DNA of 64,000 nucleotides, taken from the NCBI GenBank assembly GCA_021927905.1, contig BLLK01000045.1, positions 62,001 to 126,000 on the forward strand, given 5' to 3'. Positions within the stretch are counted from its first letter, which is position 1, and every line of letters starts with the position of its first letter. A program made the translations under genes and the position numbers. Positions 41,653 through 54,378 of the stretch are shown one piece after another. This DNA is from Chaetoceros tenuissimus. Lineage: Eukaryota > Bacillariophyta > Thalassiosirophyceae > Chaetocerotales > Chaetocerotaceae. The notes beneath the pieces were generated by a model that had not been told where the DNA came from, did not search any database, and saw only the letters and a list, made by a program, of their open reading frames with translations.

Positions 41653-44600
41653 TTACAAATTGATCTTCAAAAACTGAACTATGTCAGAAGCTTCGATCCT
41701 CTCGAAGACATGTTGGTCGTAGACTCTGCAGGCACTGAGTAGAACTAAAGCCAAGAGAGGGAGTAATGAATCAATTTCAGTAAGCTCATCTGCAACATTT
41801 CCTTGAATTATAGAAACAATAGTCGCAATTATGTCCATTGCCGTTTGTTTATTCCAAGTTTTTGATGCTTTCTCTAGAAGTTGTCTTGTGTAATCCTCAA
41901 GGGGAGAAGTACTTCCTGAGGCTCCCTGTCCAGTATGTAACAATTTCAATGAAACTCTTAGATTTTCCAGAGATACTCGCTTAAGGGTAGAATTGATTTC
42001 ACTGACTAATGTATCTGTCAAGGTACTTTCTTCTTCGTCGTTATTGAGAAGGACACATAGAATTCCAACTCCCCTTACACCAGTCGTCGAGATCAATGTA
42101 TCGTTTTCAGATAAAAATATTTTGGAGACAATAGACATACCAATGACACCTGAGGCTGTGAACGCGGCACAGTTACTATTCTCATAGAAGGATGCCATAT
42201 CTCCTTCATCTGTAGAGCTTGTGGCAGATACAGAATCAGATATTGACTGGACAGAACTCTCTGATACAACAGATCTGCTATCATTTACCAGGTAGGAAGA
42301 CCGAACAAATTCTGCTGCCGCCTGTGATATTGCATCCCCTTCATCATCAATCTTTCGAAGAGAAAAGGGTTTGATGATGCGAGCAGTCATTCTTGAAATC
42401 CTACCAGGAGATTTTATTTTCTGAACGAATTTTCTAGACTCGTCATCTTCGTATTCTCCAGTCGAAGTGGAGCCGTAACTACTTTCTTCATCTGAATAAT
42501 TATGTGAAAGTGGAGCTGTAGCAGTAGAACGTTGTTGCTTCTTTTCTGACACTTCCACTTTGAGGATGTATGAATATAGCTGTTTCATAGATTTGAATTC
42601 CTCTCGAAGGCACTTCACGTCAACTGAACTTGAATCAATAAAGTGATGAACTTCTTCAATACAATGATGAAGAAGATTCACACATAAATTATGGACGATT
42701 CTTTTGTTTGAAAATAATGGCAAGGCAGAACTAGGAATTGAAAATGAACCATCTTCCACTGACATATCAAATAGATCTTGAAGAGATAGAACTGTACTTT
42801 CGTCTTTCGCGTTCACAGAAAGACTCAAAGGAAAGAGGGACTTGAATGGATGAGGTTCAAGCTGCCTGCCTACATTCAAAAATAAAGAGACAAATTGAAC
42901 TTGAATCAATGCCGAAATAGCAATATGAACAAGAACTGCTTGGATAGATTTGAGTGTACTTTTTCGTTCTGTTTCTTCTTCCAAATCTCTATCTTCCTTC
43001 TTAGAAATAAGCTCTGTTAGAAAAGATATTATTGCTCTCAAACCAGCAAATATCGTCTCTGAACTATGTAAATTTTGAATGTATATGCATAAGTCAAGAG
43101 AGAGATCCTGTTGTAGAGTATGATGTAAGACATTGGCATGGAACAGTTGGAAAAATCATTGCTTGAGAAATCTTGTACTACTTACATCTGCAAGTTTGTT
43201 TCGTTGTGTCAAGTAACATTCTGCGATCAAAGAAAGATGCATTAAAATACTGCTTGCTGACGACGGGATACCTATTTCAAAGTCTGAGGGTCCAAGGGTC
43301 ATTCCTGACAAAAAAGCTTCATCATTTGTATCACTTGAGACGATTGCTTTTTGTCCTGTGTATAGTAGATGACTATGTTCTTTCGAATGGAGTATTCCAA
43401 CTAAAGTTGTTGTGTCTTCTGTTATTGACCCTTTCAATCCCTTGGATTCATCCGACTTTATTCCAAAGTAGTGTATCTTTTTGTTTGATTCGTCAATACT
43501 TTCTTGAAGAAGAATAGCCTCATGTAAAGAAAATTTCAGGCTTTTCACTGGTATATGCTTTATGAAACTCCCAAGTGACCAACTAAAAATTGCACCATTG
43601 GCTTTCAAAAAAGACCAAGTCCACGAGGATGGAGGTACACCGAGCTGTAACTTTACAGTCGGAGAATAATCGCTCTTCCAAAATCTAGTGATTCTGTGAG
43701 AAGTTGCAGATTTCTTCCATAGATTAGTGATTTCTGCCTCGTAGCTAAATCCTGATTTCTCGATGTTCAAGGCTGTTATAGAAAGGCCATCAGAATGCAA
43801 AATTCCCAAAGTTGCAACCTGTTCACAATATTTGACTAAGTATACAAAGATTTAGAAGGATGTCTACAAACCATAATAAAAAGAGATATGAATATTCTTA
43901 CCAAGTTCTAAATCATACTGATAAGAACATCCAGCAAGAAAAATATGGTCGTGAAGAGTGATTTCGTTTGGCAGATTCACATATGCAGTTGAAAAGGCAA
44001 GTATACGATCAGTTGGGTCATTGCCATCTCCGATCTTTACTTGCATTTGAATAATCGAACAAACAGTACTTTCATTTTTCGTTCCAACTATCGATACTAC
44101 AGCATGTTTTCCTCCCCTGTTTTCAGTAAGGATTGACAAGTCTTCTGGCATTAAACCTTTGCTTAAACAAAGACCAAGATTACTTGACCGACCTGCTAGT
44201 TTACGAACACTTGAGACATCTAGAATCAGCTGATGTTCTCCAAGTTTTAAACTAGCAATTCATGCCATTAACATATGGTGAGATGGAACAGAGGTAAGAG
44301 ATGAGATCGAAAAATCCAATAATACTCACTTTTCACATGACCAGGCCACCAAGTAATATTCGCCTGGTTTGTTCGTGTATGTGATGACAGCAATAATTGC
44401 GTCCTCATTGTCTCCATTATAATTCTCCCACCACTTAATTGCTTTGACCGAAAACATATTTTCATCTGTTCTAAAGAACATTGACCATTGGTCTCTAGTA
44501 CTTTTGGCCTTTCCCTCGTCTTCCTCACAAACAAATCCATGCGTGCATGTTGTAGTAGAGCCTTCAATTTCGCCATTGACTTTTGAAAAATGAGAATTTG

Positions 44601-47353
44601 TGTTCTCCCTGTGAACATTTAATACACACAGTCCTTTGGAACAAAAAATCGCCAATGATCTTCCGTATTGTTCACCTATGCTTGCACTCTGGACTGGACC
44701 ATTTTTTGATAAATACGAAATCGGTAGTATTGTCTTTTTCCATTTGATTTGAATTTCTTTATTGACAGTGGGCTGTGAAGGAACAAAATCAGTTTAATCT
44801 TTCATTTGAGGAATTTCTCTCGAAAGATACTACATTTGAACTCACCGGTAGAAAGTCAGGATACATCACGTAATTGTCGCCAAGCATTACTGGATTTTGA
44901 CTACACATCCCAAAATCTGATTTATTGCAAGTGCTGGGAGAGAGTACAGCAACGTCATAGGTATTACTAACATAATCTTCATCATTTCCGCAAACATGAA
45001 CTATGTAATTGGTGCCACCTTTCCTACAAAACCTAAGAGAGGAAATAGCTGATGTTGTTGGAGTAAAAGAGCACTTCTTGCCTTGTAATTCGTAGAAAGG
45101 ATGACTGAAATGTATCTTTTCAGCGGAGCTTGCTGTAAAACCAATAGTGCAAGTTCTCCAATCCCATATCATCGAAAAGACTCTTGCATCTATTCCATCG
45201 GTGTATATACTCCTACTGAGGGCGACAGCACTTGATAATGAAAGGCATCCCGTACAATGATCATAGTCCAAAAACGTCTGTTGACATACTGCAGATGGCC
45301 TCCTTAGTGTATTTTTAAAACGATCACTCGCATGTTTCTTTACCGAATCATGCTGTACCGACTCCAACTTCACATGGTCCAAAGATAGTTTTGATAGCAA
45401 CTTTGCACTAGAATGATATGCATTGACACTCCATACCTGAACAATATCATCAGTAAAATTCCCCCCTCTCCCAGAATTTTCAAAGTCCAATGCCTTAACA
45501 AGTAATGCAACTGTGTCATAATTGATAAGTGTAGCTCGTGTATAGCACGATGTGACATTATGGCCAGTGATCACTCGAAATGGATTGATTGCCATTTGGA
45601 AGCTATAATTTTTACTGATCCACCTCAGCCTCTTCGCTTTTGTTGGTCCAAAGGAAACATTTTCACTGTCAAATATTTCTTGAAACTCTGTATCAAAAAC
45701 GATCGATCGACCGCAACGTTGAACACCAACGAGGCGTCCGTTGATGACTTCGTGTGAAGGGTAAAATTCTTTTTCAGTCTCATATTGAAGAGAACGAAAT
45801 CCAGATGCATTCCCATCCCAGCCAAATTTAACTAGTAACTGCGAGTCAGAAATTGCACCATTTTGTCGGCGTGGTGCATCCGAGTCGTGACTTTCGTATG
45901 TTATTCCTAGTGCTATCGCCTTTTTGTAAGCGATCATTATCATAGAACCATCTGTACAACCTGCTAGAAGCATCGACGCACTGGTGAGTACTGCTTTATC
46001 TGAAATAGTATCTATCTTTTTATGCTTGATGTCTACAAGGCAACTTATTTGCGAAATTAATTTTGAGAGTTTTTTGCTCAACTTTGACGACATTGGATCT
46101 AATGAAACAATTTGAGGATTGCTGGGTATGGGCAGTGATCGGCTTCTCGACTTTCTCATTGTCATTTTCGGCCTTTGCTCTTCGCTGTAACTGTCGTTCA
46201 TTTGTAAATATTTTGGGAGAGGTAAATCCCCAACCTTTTCTCCTCCACTGCTGCTGGTTTCACTTTCAAATGTTGCTTGTTCTAGTTGAAATATTATAAC
46301 AGATGACAAACCCTCTGGTTTGATTGAAACCTTTGAAATGGATGCAGTCTTTGGTGTCGACAACCCAGTGCTGTGATTGCTCAAATCATCCTTATGTGCA
46401 CTTGTTGCTTCTCTTTTCCTAATCGGCCTTGGAATTATACATGCTAGATATTTACCATTCGAAGAGAATACAATCTGAGGTTCAACATCTGAGAAAGTGT
46501 AGTCATGCGCTGGTAAAGGCTTTGTTTCCCCATCACCTATTGCACTCTTGGAGTCAAGAACAATCCCCGATCCTACATGTCCAGCTTCTACTGCTTGGTA
46601 TTCTTTCAATGTTTTTATTTCTTCTAGAGCCGCTTCTAAAGTTATTTCTTTCGAAGTCGAAACACCAGACAAGACAATTCTATGGAATCCTTTCAGGTTG
46701 CCAAATTTAGCATTCTCAAACATAGAATTTGATTCAAACCATGATTTTGATGGTTCCTTAGCATCTGCAATATGAATACATATGTGTGCCACAGTTTGAG
46801 TTCTTGTTGTGACGCAAATCATTCGTTGAGTTATATTACTATCATCCCCATCATTAGTCTCAGTGTTAGGTTTTGCTTCCATATCAGAATGAACACTTTG
46901 ATGTATACTAGGTGAAATTTCATCAAAATCTATTTTCACTTCATCATAGTATCTGATTGTCATTGTGGCTGTCAGCATTTGCTCCACATCTGTTTCCAGT
47001 GTAGTAAATCCAACAGGGTCTGATACTGCTTTGGTCGACTGTGCCCTCGATGTAATATTTTCCTTCTCAAATGGACATTCTCGAATGGGTATTTTGTACT
47101 CGAAAGAAGCAGATAAGTGCTGACTGCTATCATCTTCTCCATTTGCTGATTCCTTGATTGACGACTGTATAATTTTTACATTACCATCGCAATGATGCTG
47201 CTGTTGTTGACGGGCCAATACAGAAAAAGTGGAAAATGAACGTTTTTCTGTGACTATGGGAAAACCACTTGGAGCCTCCATTTTCATCTGTTCTTCTTTC
47301 CTCTGATACTTTCGCTTTTCGTATCTCAGATACAATGGCTCCTCGTTGTACAC
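41653..47353 (-). CDS. Large RIC1-like beta-propeller protein
   Basis: Five exons: 47353-44846, 44772-44330, 44251-43902, 43835-43186 and 43107-41653, 1801 aa, with introns of 66-78 nt and one continuous frame. The N-terminal 950 residues have a beta-propeller character (PQIVFSSNGKYLACI, SMLLAGCTDGSMIMIAY, DIVQVWSVNAY). The stretch ASIGEQYGRSLAIFCSKGLCVLNV, then WSMFFRTDENMFSVKAIKWWE, recalls the RIC1 part reading as 'GRHGLALY' and 'WKLFGN..QE..' in animals. RIC1 with RGP1 is the exchange factor of Rab6/Ypt6 at the Golgi. The last 485 residues are helical with a disordered basic Ser-rich insert and are not clearly RIC1. No membrane segment is seen. Gene model is firm; the RIC1 assignment is moderate. 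Confidence 0.6.
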
Positions 47354-47667
47354 TTTGGAAGAGAGTACTTTGTATGTTGTATCGAACTAGACAATTTATC
47401 AATTTACAAAAACAACAGACTATGCACTATGCACTATGCAACAAAAACAGATGTTCGACCAAAAGCGGGAGGGTTCAGAACCTACATGAGAAGCCTAATT
47501 TCTATTCTATTAGAAAGCGGTTATTGTGACGCAGTTTCTTGACACCGCATCTTTTTTTGCGATCTCATCATCGATCTGATTGTGGAATGAATGTGTTGAT
47601 GTAACTTTTAATGAGCAAACCCCACTTTGTTCTCATATTGCAACCATATAAGTATATTTCGTCAAAC
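47354..47667. promoter_or_regulatory. Divergent promoter region, RIC1-like and TL15-like genes
   Basis: A 314-bp gap. The TL15 frame is open back to 47611, but the signal peptide starts at 47668. A short repeat of GCACTATGCA type lies at 47423-47440. Nothing else is seen. Confidence 0.35.
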
Positions 47668-48600
47668 ATGAAAGTCTCTAGTATCGTCTCCCTTTTCGCA
47701 CTATGCAACTCTGCTTCGGCGTTCTCAATTTCATCCAATCAAAGAACATCGTCAACCGCACTCGAAATGAAGAACAGCCAATCAGAAACATCCCGTCGCT
47801 CCATTCTGTCTACTGCAACAAAAGCACTTTCGACAGCTGCACTTCTCAGTATTGCTACTCCAGCGCCATCACATGCACGTCTCGAAGCTGTCAATAAGCC
47901 AGAATTGCTCCCGGCGGAATCAGATGCAGTTGTCATCCAAACAACAAAATTCCTTACTTCTGGACAAGTAAAGCGTATGTCAGATATGATTCGTTCTCTT
48001 GAAAAAGATACTGGATTCAGACTTCGTGTACTTTGTCAAAATTATCCAAACACACCTGGACTTGCAATTAGAGATTACTGGAGTTTAGGAAAGGAGGATC
48101 AAAAGGATGATAAGTACATAGTTCTTGTTGTCGATGAGTTTGGAGGAAAAGGAAACGTATTGAACTTCAACGTTGGTGATGGAGTCAAGTTTGCTTTGCC
48201 AAATGTTTTCTGGACAAGACTTTCTGGAAAATATGGAACGGTAAGTTCAGTCAGTGCAAGTTTATTGTAGATGATAGACAAACAAAGAAAAAGACATATA
48301 AAATGTTCTATGGTGCTTTGACATTGATCTATGACAGTCTCGATATTGCCATTGCTACTTGATGATTGAGCAATCGTCACATTCCATCTTTTATTCTTCA
48401 TTTACATGTCAATCTAAATCTTTGAAATCCATTCTCAAACACAATTTTCATCTGTATAGACTTTCTTTGTAAGAGAGAATGGGATCGACATTGCAATCAC
48501 CAACGCTATTGAAGCAATCACACAATGTCTTCGCTCTGAAGAAGGATACTGTACCAATGTTCCTGACCAAGGTGTATCCATGAAGTCTTTGGGACTATAA
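47668..48600 (+). CDS. Thylakoid lumen TPM-domain protein, TL15-like
   Basis: Two exons, 47668-48240 and 48460-48600, 237 aa, 219-nt intron in phase 0. Three-step targeting is visible: a signal peptide ending at ASAFSIS (residues 1-20), a Ser-rich transit stretch, then a twin-arginine signal with RR at 43-44, a hydrophobic run and cleavage after PSHA at about 70. The mature part, with LEKDTGFRLRVLCQNYPNTPG and NFNVGDGVKFALPNVFW, closely follows the plant thylakoid lumen 15.0 kDa protein of the TPM fold. Its cysteine pair at the end (QCLRSEEGYC) is also shared. The biochemical role is unknown; TPM relatives work in photosystem II repair. Confidence 0.88.
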
Positions 48601-49223
48601 TTTAGGTCTAAGTGGAATGTCAGAATGAACAACTTGGATATTTTTTATGAAAAAAGCTAGTCTATGACAATGAAGATCTCAATACAATAAATAAAGATTT
48701 CATTTGAATATTGAAAAATACTTGGAGGAATTCTAAAAATAAACAGAAAAAATATTTATTTAAAAATATGCGATTGGCGAGACAATGTGGATAAAAGGAG
48801 TTTTTATCTTTACTTGTTCTCTTCAAGTTCATCACTAATGTTGTTGTAAAGTTTTCTACAGATAGGACTTGAAAGACTACTAGTATCTTTATAGCTTCTA
48901 GTATTTTGTTTTTGTGATTGGTATGTGAAAGTGTGCAGTAGGAAGTGTAGTAGTAACAACACCGTGCAATAGAATCGTGAAGAGAAAGAAGGCAGTTACT
49001 CTGACGGTTACATTCTTCAGCTAAAATTCCTAATCAAAGTGGGATTGCAATAACCTTCAACGGCGGTTTTGAATGCATTCAAACCAACTACATCACACAA
49101 TTACAGACAAACCTGAATTGAATACAAATTATTTCACAAAAGTAACAATACTGATAGTGCCAGTTGTGAGCACATACTACAGCAGAGAACTAAGCTACTG
49201 GAAAGCGAAGAGGGCGGGTAGCA
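48601..49223. other. Intergenic region before the coiled-coil gene
   Basis: 623 bp, AT-rich in its first half. It contains no open frame with coding character and no repeat worth naming; it should hold the TL15 3' end and the coiled-coil promoter. Confidence 0.35.
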
Positions 49224-52200
49224 ATGGCAACCATTCATCAAGATTTTGAAACGCCCGCCAAGATGGCTCTCTCTATTGCAAGAAATGCATCCCCCGAGTC
49301 TACTGGCAAAGAAATTGTAAGTAATACCCCTAATGTCGATATGGAAGAAATCTGTACAGTTTCGGAGATCAATTGAATTATGAATCGCAGATTTTCTAAA
49401 CGTTGCTTTTTGCCTTGTCATTTTCACTCACTTCCTTTTGTTTGTTTCTCAATTCGCGCTGTCGTTTTTCAAAAATGCAGTTGCAAAGATTTCGAGATTT
49501 GGTCAAACAAAAGAGTGCACAAAAGGGAATGAAAACACCAAATTCAGCATCCGTAAAATCTGAAATGAGTCAACAACAAGAACTTCATCAAAATGCTGCT
49601 TTGGACCTTACCATGGAATTGAAGGAAGCTGCAAAACAAATTGATCAAGGTGGAGATATTCCAATTTTTCATGAAATCGCACATGAAGAGCTAAATAGTG
49701 TGGAAAAATTAAAGCCAGTCATTGATGTTGGGAGCGAAATGTCTGTAGGTTCCATGAGTGTCAAGACTCGCATGAAGCAGTCTCTGGCAAAGAGAAGAAC
49801 TGCTCTTCAATCTAGAAATGTGAATGTGATTGCGAATGAAGATGAAAATGCCTCGAAGGAATCAAAATTGATGAAGAAAAATTATGTCACCCCTGAAGTT
49901 ATGCTCAATAAATCTGAATCCATCACAACTCAGCAACAGAAAGAGGAACCAAAGGAAGTACCTGTGGAGGAAGAGGCAAATAACAAAGATGACAACAGCA
50001 ATGCTTCTGCAAGAGATGATATTTCGCATGGAACAGGCCTATCTCTTGAGCTAGATGCATCTGTGGAATCATCTGATATCCAGGATAGTATGGATAAGAG
50101 CTCACAGTCAATTTCGGCAGCATCTCCTATGCCACAAGATATGTCCATTACCAACAAGGAAGATAGTCAAATCGGAAATGTCACCATCCTTGAGACCCTT
50201 GTTGAAGAGCCAGAATCAGATGAACAGTCCAAGTCGGAAGAAGATGCAAACCATAGCTCTGACATCGAGAAGGAGAATGGAGAATTGATTTCTTTGGCAA
50301 ATAGCTGTGAGAGTGTGAATTCAAACAGCAGTTCTGCATTGCAGAGTCCGAAAATGTTTGAGCATGAATCTCCACGAAGCCAGGCAATTAGTGAGACTAG
50401 TCCTCTCACTCCTGCTGACTCCATTCAAACCTTTTCAGTCTTTACGAACTCATCACAAAAGAGTAGATTAAGTAGCAACACTCCGACTGATTCTATCCAG
50501 ACTTTTTCTGTCGGTGGAAGGTCCATGAGTATTGCTAACGATGCTTTTAAAATGTCCATATTCTCTCCACATTTGCGCATTTCGGACGATTTTTCCAATG
50601 GGGCACATTCTGAGAATCAAAAGGAACAGGACGAATCGCGTGGAGGTGAAACCCTCATACCTGATGTATCAGTGCGCGATCAGTCTCAAGCATTTTCAAC
50701 TCCAGGTCAGCGCATGTGGTACTCATCTCCTGCTTCTAGATTGAGTCTAAGTCTGAATGGAATCTCACCTTCGGGCTCTGCGGTCAGTGAATTAGACGAA
50801 CTCTCACGTGAGCTTGATGCTGTCCGCTCTGCTCAGAAAGAGTCTGGAATGGAGATCAATAAAAGCTCTGATCGTGCAAAGGAATTGATTCATATTTATG
50901 ATCAAATCAATGAAGATGTCGAACGTCAAGATTCTCTCGAAACATCAATGATGGGAAATCTAAGTGTTGTTTCGCCTGTATCCAAGGCTCTTGCGACGGA
51001 TGATCCAAGTGGGATCACTTCAGAAGCAGCTGCAAGACTCATTGAACGCAACAAGACTCTTGTGAAGGAAGTACGTTTCGCGGACCAGGCTTGTGTGGAA
51101 CTCTCTGAAAGGAACCTTGCTTTGAACAGAGAGTTACAAAAGATGGATTCATCCATGGAAGAACTCAAGACGAAGAATGATTCCTTGCATGAAACTATTG
51201 TGACCAATAGCCAATATGCTGCACGTCTCGAGGAAGAAAAGAGACAGATGCAGGCACAAATTGACAAGCTAACAACATCTCTTGAAGGAGAGAAGGAAAG
51301 GAGTTCCAAGCTCGAAGAAGAAGCTCAGTCTTTGAGATTGAAGTCAAGTTCAGTGGAGGAGAGGGTAACTTCTCTGACAGCAAAGCTTGAGGAAGAGACG
51401 AAGAAGAATGAAGAACTTTCATTCGAACTTGACCAAAAAGCCAATTCATCTCAACAAAATGATCAGAGACTCACGATTGTAACTGCAAAATATGAATCAA
51501 TAATGGAAGAATACACTGAAGCAAAGGCGACTATTTCAACTCTTAAGGATCGCTTGGCAAGTGTCGAATCAACATCCGAGTTGGCTGCATCTACAGCTGC
51601 TCAAAAGTTCCGTGAGGCGTCATTTGAAATGCAAAAGGAAAATGAAGACCTTCGAGATAAGCTTGAAGAATATGAAGCAGCGTTGGAAGTTGAAAGAGCT
51701 GCAAGATATGAAGCGGAGGATGAGTGTTTGAACTGGAGAGACTTGTGTGAGGAGCTCGAAGCGAAACAAAGTTACGTGGAGAAGTTAAATGTTGCCCAGA
51801 CTAATACCGAAGTTGAAGCAAAGGGATCGCCTTGTCGCAGTGAAGTTTCCAAAAGAACAACTTCATCTGTGGTTATTGCCAAGACATTGAAGGAAGAAAT
51901 TGAGAAAGGTCGTGAAGCGACTGAGAGAATAATCGAAGCAGAGAAGATCATCGCTGTAACTCAATCCAAATTGAGAGATGCTGAAAGAGAACTTCAAGCT
52001 GCAAGAGACGAGAACAAAGTATTGACCAACAAGCTTCAGGTGCCATCTTTCAATAGCGTACCTCATCCAACTCGTCCCCAAGACGACTCTTCTTTGGAGT
52101 CGATGGAATCATCTTCGGTATCTGAGAGTGAAAGTGAGGCTGAGGAGAGACGTGAAAGTAATTTAATGCTTGCAAACGCCAAGAGCCAGTGTGAAGAATA

Positions 52201-54235
52201 CAAGAGAGAAATCGACTCGATACTTTCCCAGATCAAGGCAGCTAGAGACATGAATGAACCCGAAAAAGCTTTGTCAGTCGCTGGTCATGACAACTCATCC
52301 ATTGTAGCAACAGTGAAAGACCTAGCAAGCACTTGTTCAAAGATCAACATTGCTGCAGGTAATAGGGTTGGTGAGCTTGAGAGCAAAATCAAGTTCATCG
52401 CTGATTCCATGGACCAGTTACAAGAGATTTGCAATGAGGATCAGTCTGATGTCTCCGGTAACTCTTATACTCTTCAGATGATGGAAGAGGGAACAACTAC
52501 TCCTGTCAAGAAAAATAGAACTCCAATGAAAGTTCTGTTCATGCAAGACTCTCAATCCAATGTCTCCCCAACAGCTTCCGATGCATCCTTGGAACCAGCA
52601 CGCGATAAAACACCAGTGAAGATGATTAGACTTCGTCATCAGCTTCAAGATGTTGAAGAACAACTGCAAACTGCTGTAGAGGAAAAGGAGTCTCTCGAAG
52701 AGGCCCTTGAAGAGGCAAAGTCTCATATTGAACTCATGACTGCAGGTATTGAAAACGCAAACAAAATTGCCCGTGCTTCACAGCAAGTCATTGAGGAGAA
52801 TAAGCTTCTAGAGAAATCTGTAACACTTCTCAAGTCCCATATTGAACAGTTGGAAGAGAGTGTGACCATTCTCGAAGAGGAGAGAGAAGTTTTCCTCAAC
52901 GGTGACTCTATACAGGAACAGGAACTTGAGGAAGCTCTTTCCACCATTGACTCCCTCAAGGAAGACAAGTTTAGCCTCGAAGGAGTAGTGCAGCAATTGA
53001 CCAATGATAAGAATTTACTCTCCAAGGAACTTGCAAAAGTAACCTCTTCCTTCAAAAATCAAGCAGATGTCTTCGAGTCTGAGAAGAAAGAACTTGAGAG
53101 TGAAATATGTTATCTTAAGGAAGCAATGGTTGAGATTGAGGCATCAAGAGACAGATTCCACTCAGAAGCTAATATTCTAACAAGTGAAAATGATGACCAA
53201 GTAGAAATGATTCACGAGTTGCAAGAGTCCATGGCAGAAGTACAAGGACAATTCCAAGAAATGAAATCTTCCTTCTTGAAATGTAATGAGGAGCTGGCAG
53301 AGATGGTTGAAACCAAACTTGCTTTGGAAAAGGAGAATGATGAATTGTACAACACTGTGAACAAGTACCATAAACAGCTCTCTGAAAGATCAAGCATTCT
53401 CGAAACCATGACTGCGGAAGGTGACGAGATCAAAGATAAGCTCGCTGCTATGGAAAAAGCTTACGACAGTCTTCATAAAGAACATGTCGAGATGGGATCA
53501 CAGGTTGAAATACTTGTATCGATGAATGACGAATATCAGGCTGATCTTGACTCTGCAAGGGATCAAATTCACGGTCTTGAGAGCGAGGTTGAAGAATTCA
53601 AGAGTAGTCTTGAGTCCAATGTATCAGAACTTTCAAATGCGACCTATGAATTAAAGGCCAAAAATGTTGAGTTGCTACAAGTCCAGACTTCTTTGCAAAA
53701 GAAAGAGAACACTGTGAAGGCATTAGAGAACGAGTTCCAGACTTTGAAAAATGAAATGAATGCCACCACTGCAATTCATGAGTCTGCAATCTCATCAATG
53801 AGAGAAGAGCTCGAAAAGACAATGACCAAGCTCGAAGTAGCGGAAAGAAAGGTTGATGAATACCAACTAGAATCTAGAACTGCATTTGATGAAATGTGTT
53901 CAAAGGATGAAGAAATCACAAAACTTAGAAATAAATCTGAATCCTTGATGAGAAAGAATTCAAGAATGAGAGAGTATGTAAAGAATCTTACATCCAAGTG
54001 CAAAGAGTGGGAAGCCACGTTTGCGGAGAAAGAGAACCTGAACTTGACATTCCAGAGAAAATATGAAGAATCCATGCGAAAAATTAGTGACTTGACAAAT
54101 CAAGTGAACAACACTAGTATATCAATATCATCCAAGGCAAGCACCCAAAGTGAACAAACTGACGCAATCAAAGAAAACAAAATCAATAACTTGAAGCGCC
54201 GTCTCTTGGAGAGAGCTGCGCTTGACAAACAGTAA
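49224..54235 (+). CDS. Large coiled-coil protein, 1615 aa
   Basis: Two exons, 49224-49316 and 49481-54235, with a 164-nt intron in phase 0; exon 1 codes MATIHQDFETPAKMALS. Residues 1-470 are acidic, Ser/Thr-rich and disordered, with two copies of a DSIQTFSV motif (bases 50411-50440 and 50483-50512) about 24 residues apart. From about 480 to the end the sequence is nearly all heptad coiled coil, broken by disordered links near 860-890 and 1020-1060; the second has NRTPMK and DKTPVK, which fit CDK sites. Long parallel coiled coils of this kind occur in golgins, centrosome and kinetochore proteins and motor adaptors. No GRIP, PACT or motor domain is seen, so no function is named. Confidence 0.85.
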
Positions 54236-54378
54236 CTTGTTTTCCCGATAGATTTTTCATGTTCAATAAAATTAAATAAAATTACATTCACTTCAATACT
54301 TTTTAAATTAAAATTATTTGAATATTACTTTACGCATTATGTAACATGTATTTGAATCCCATTCTATCAAATTCGAAT

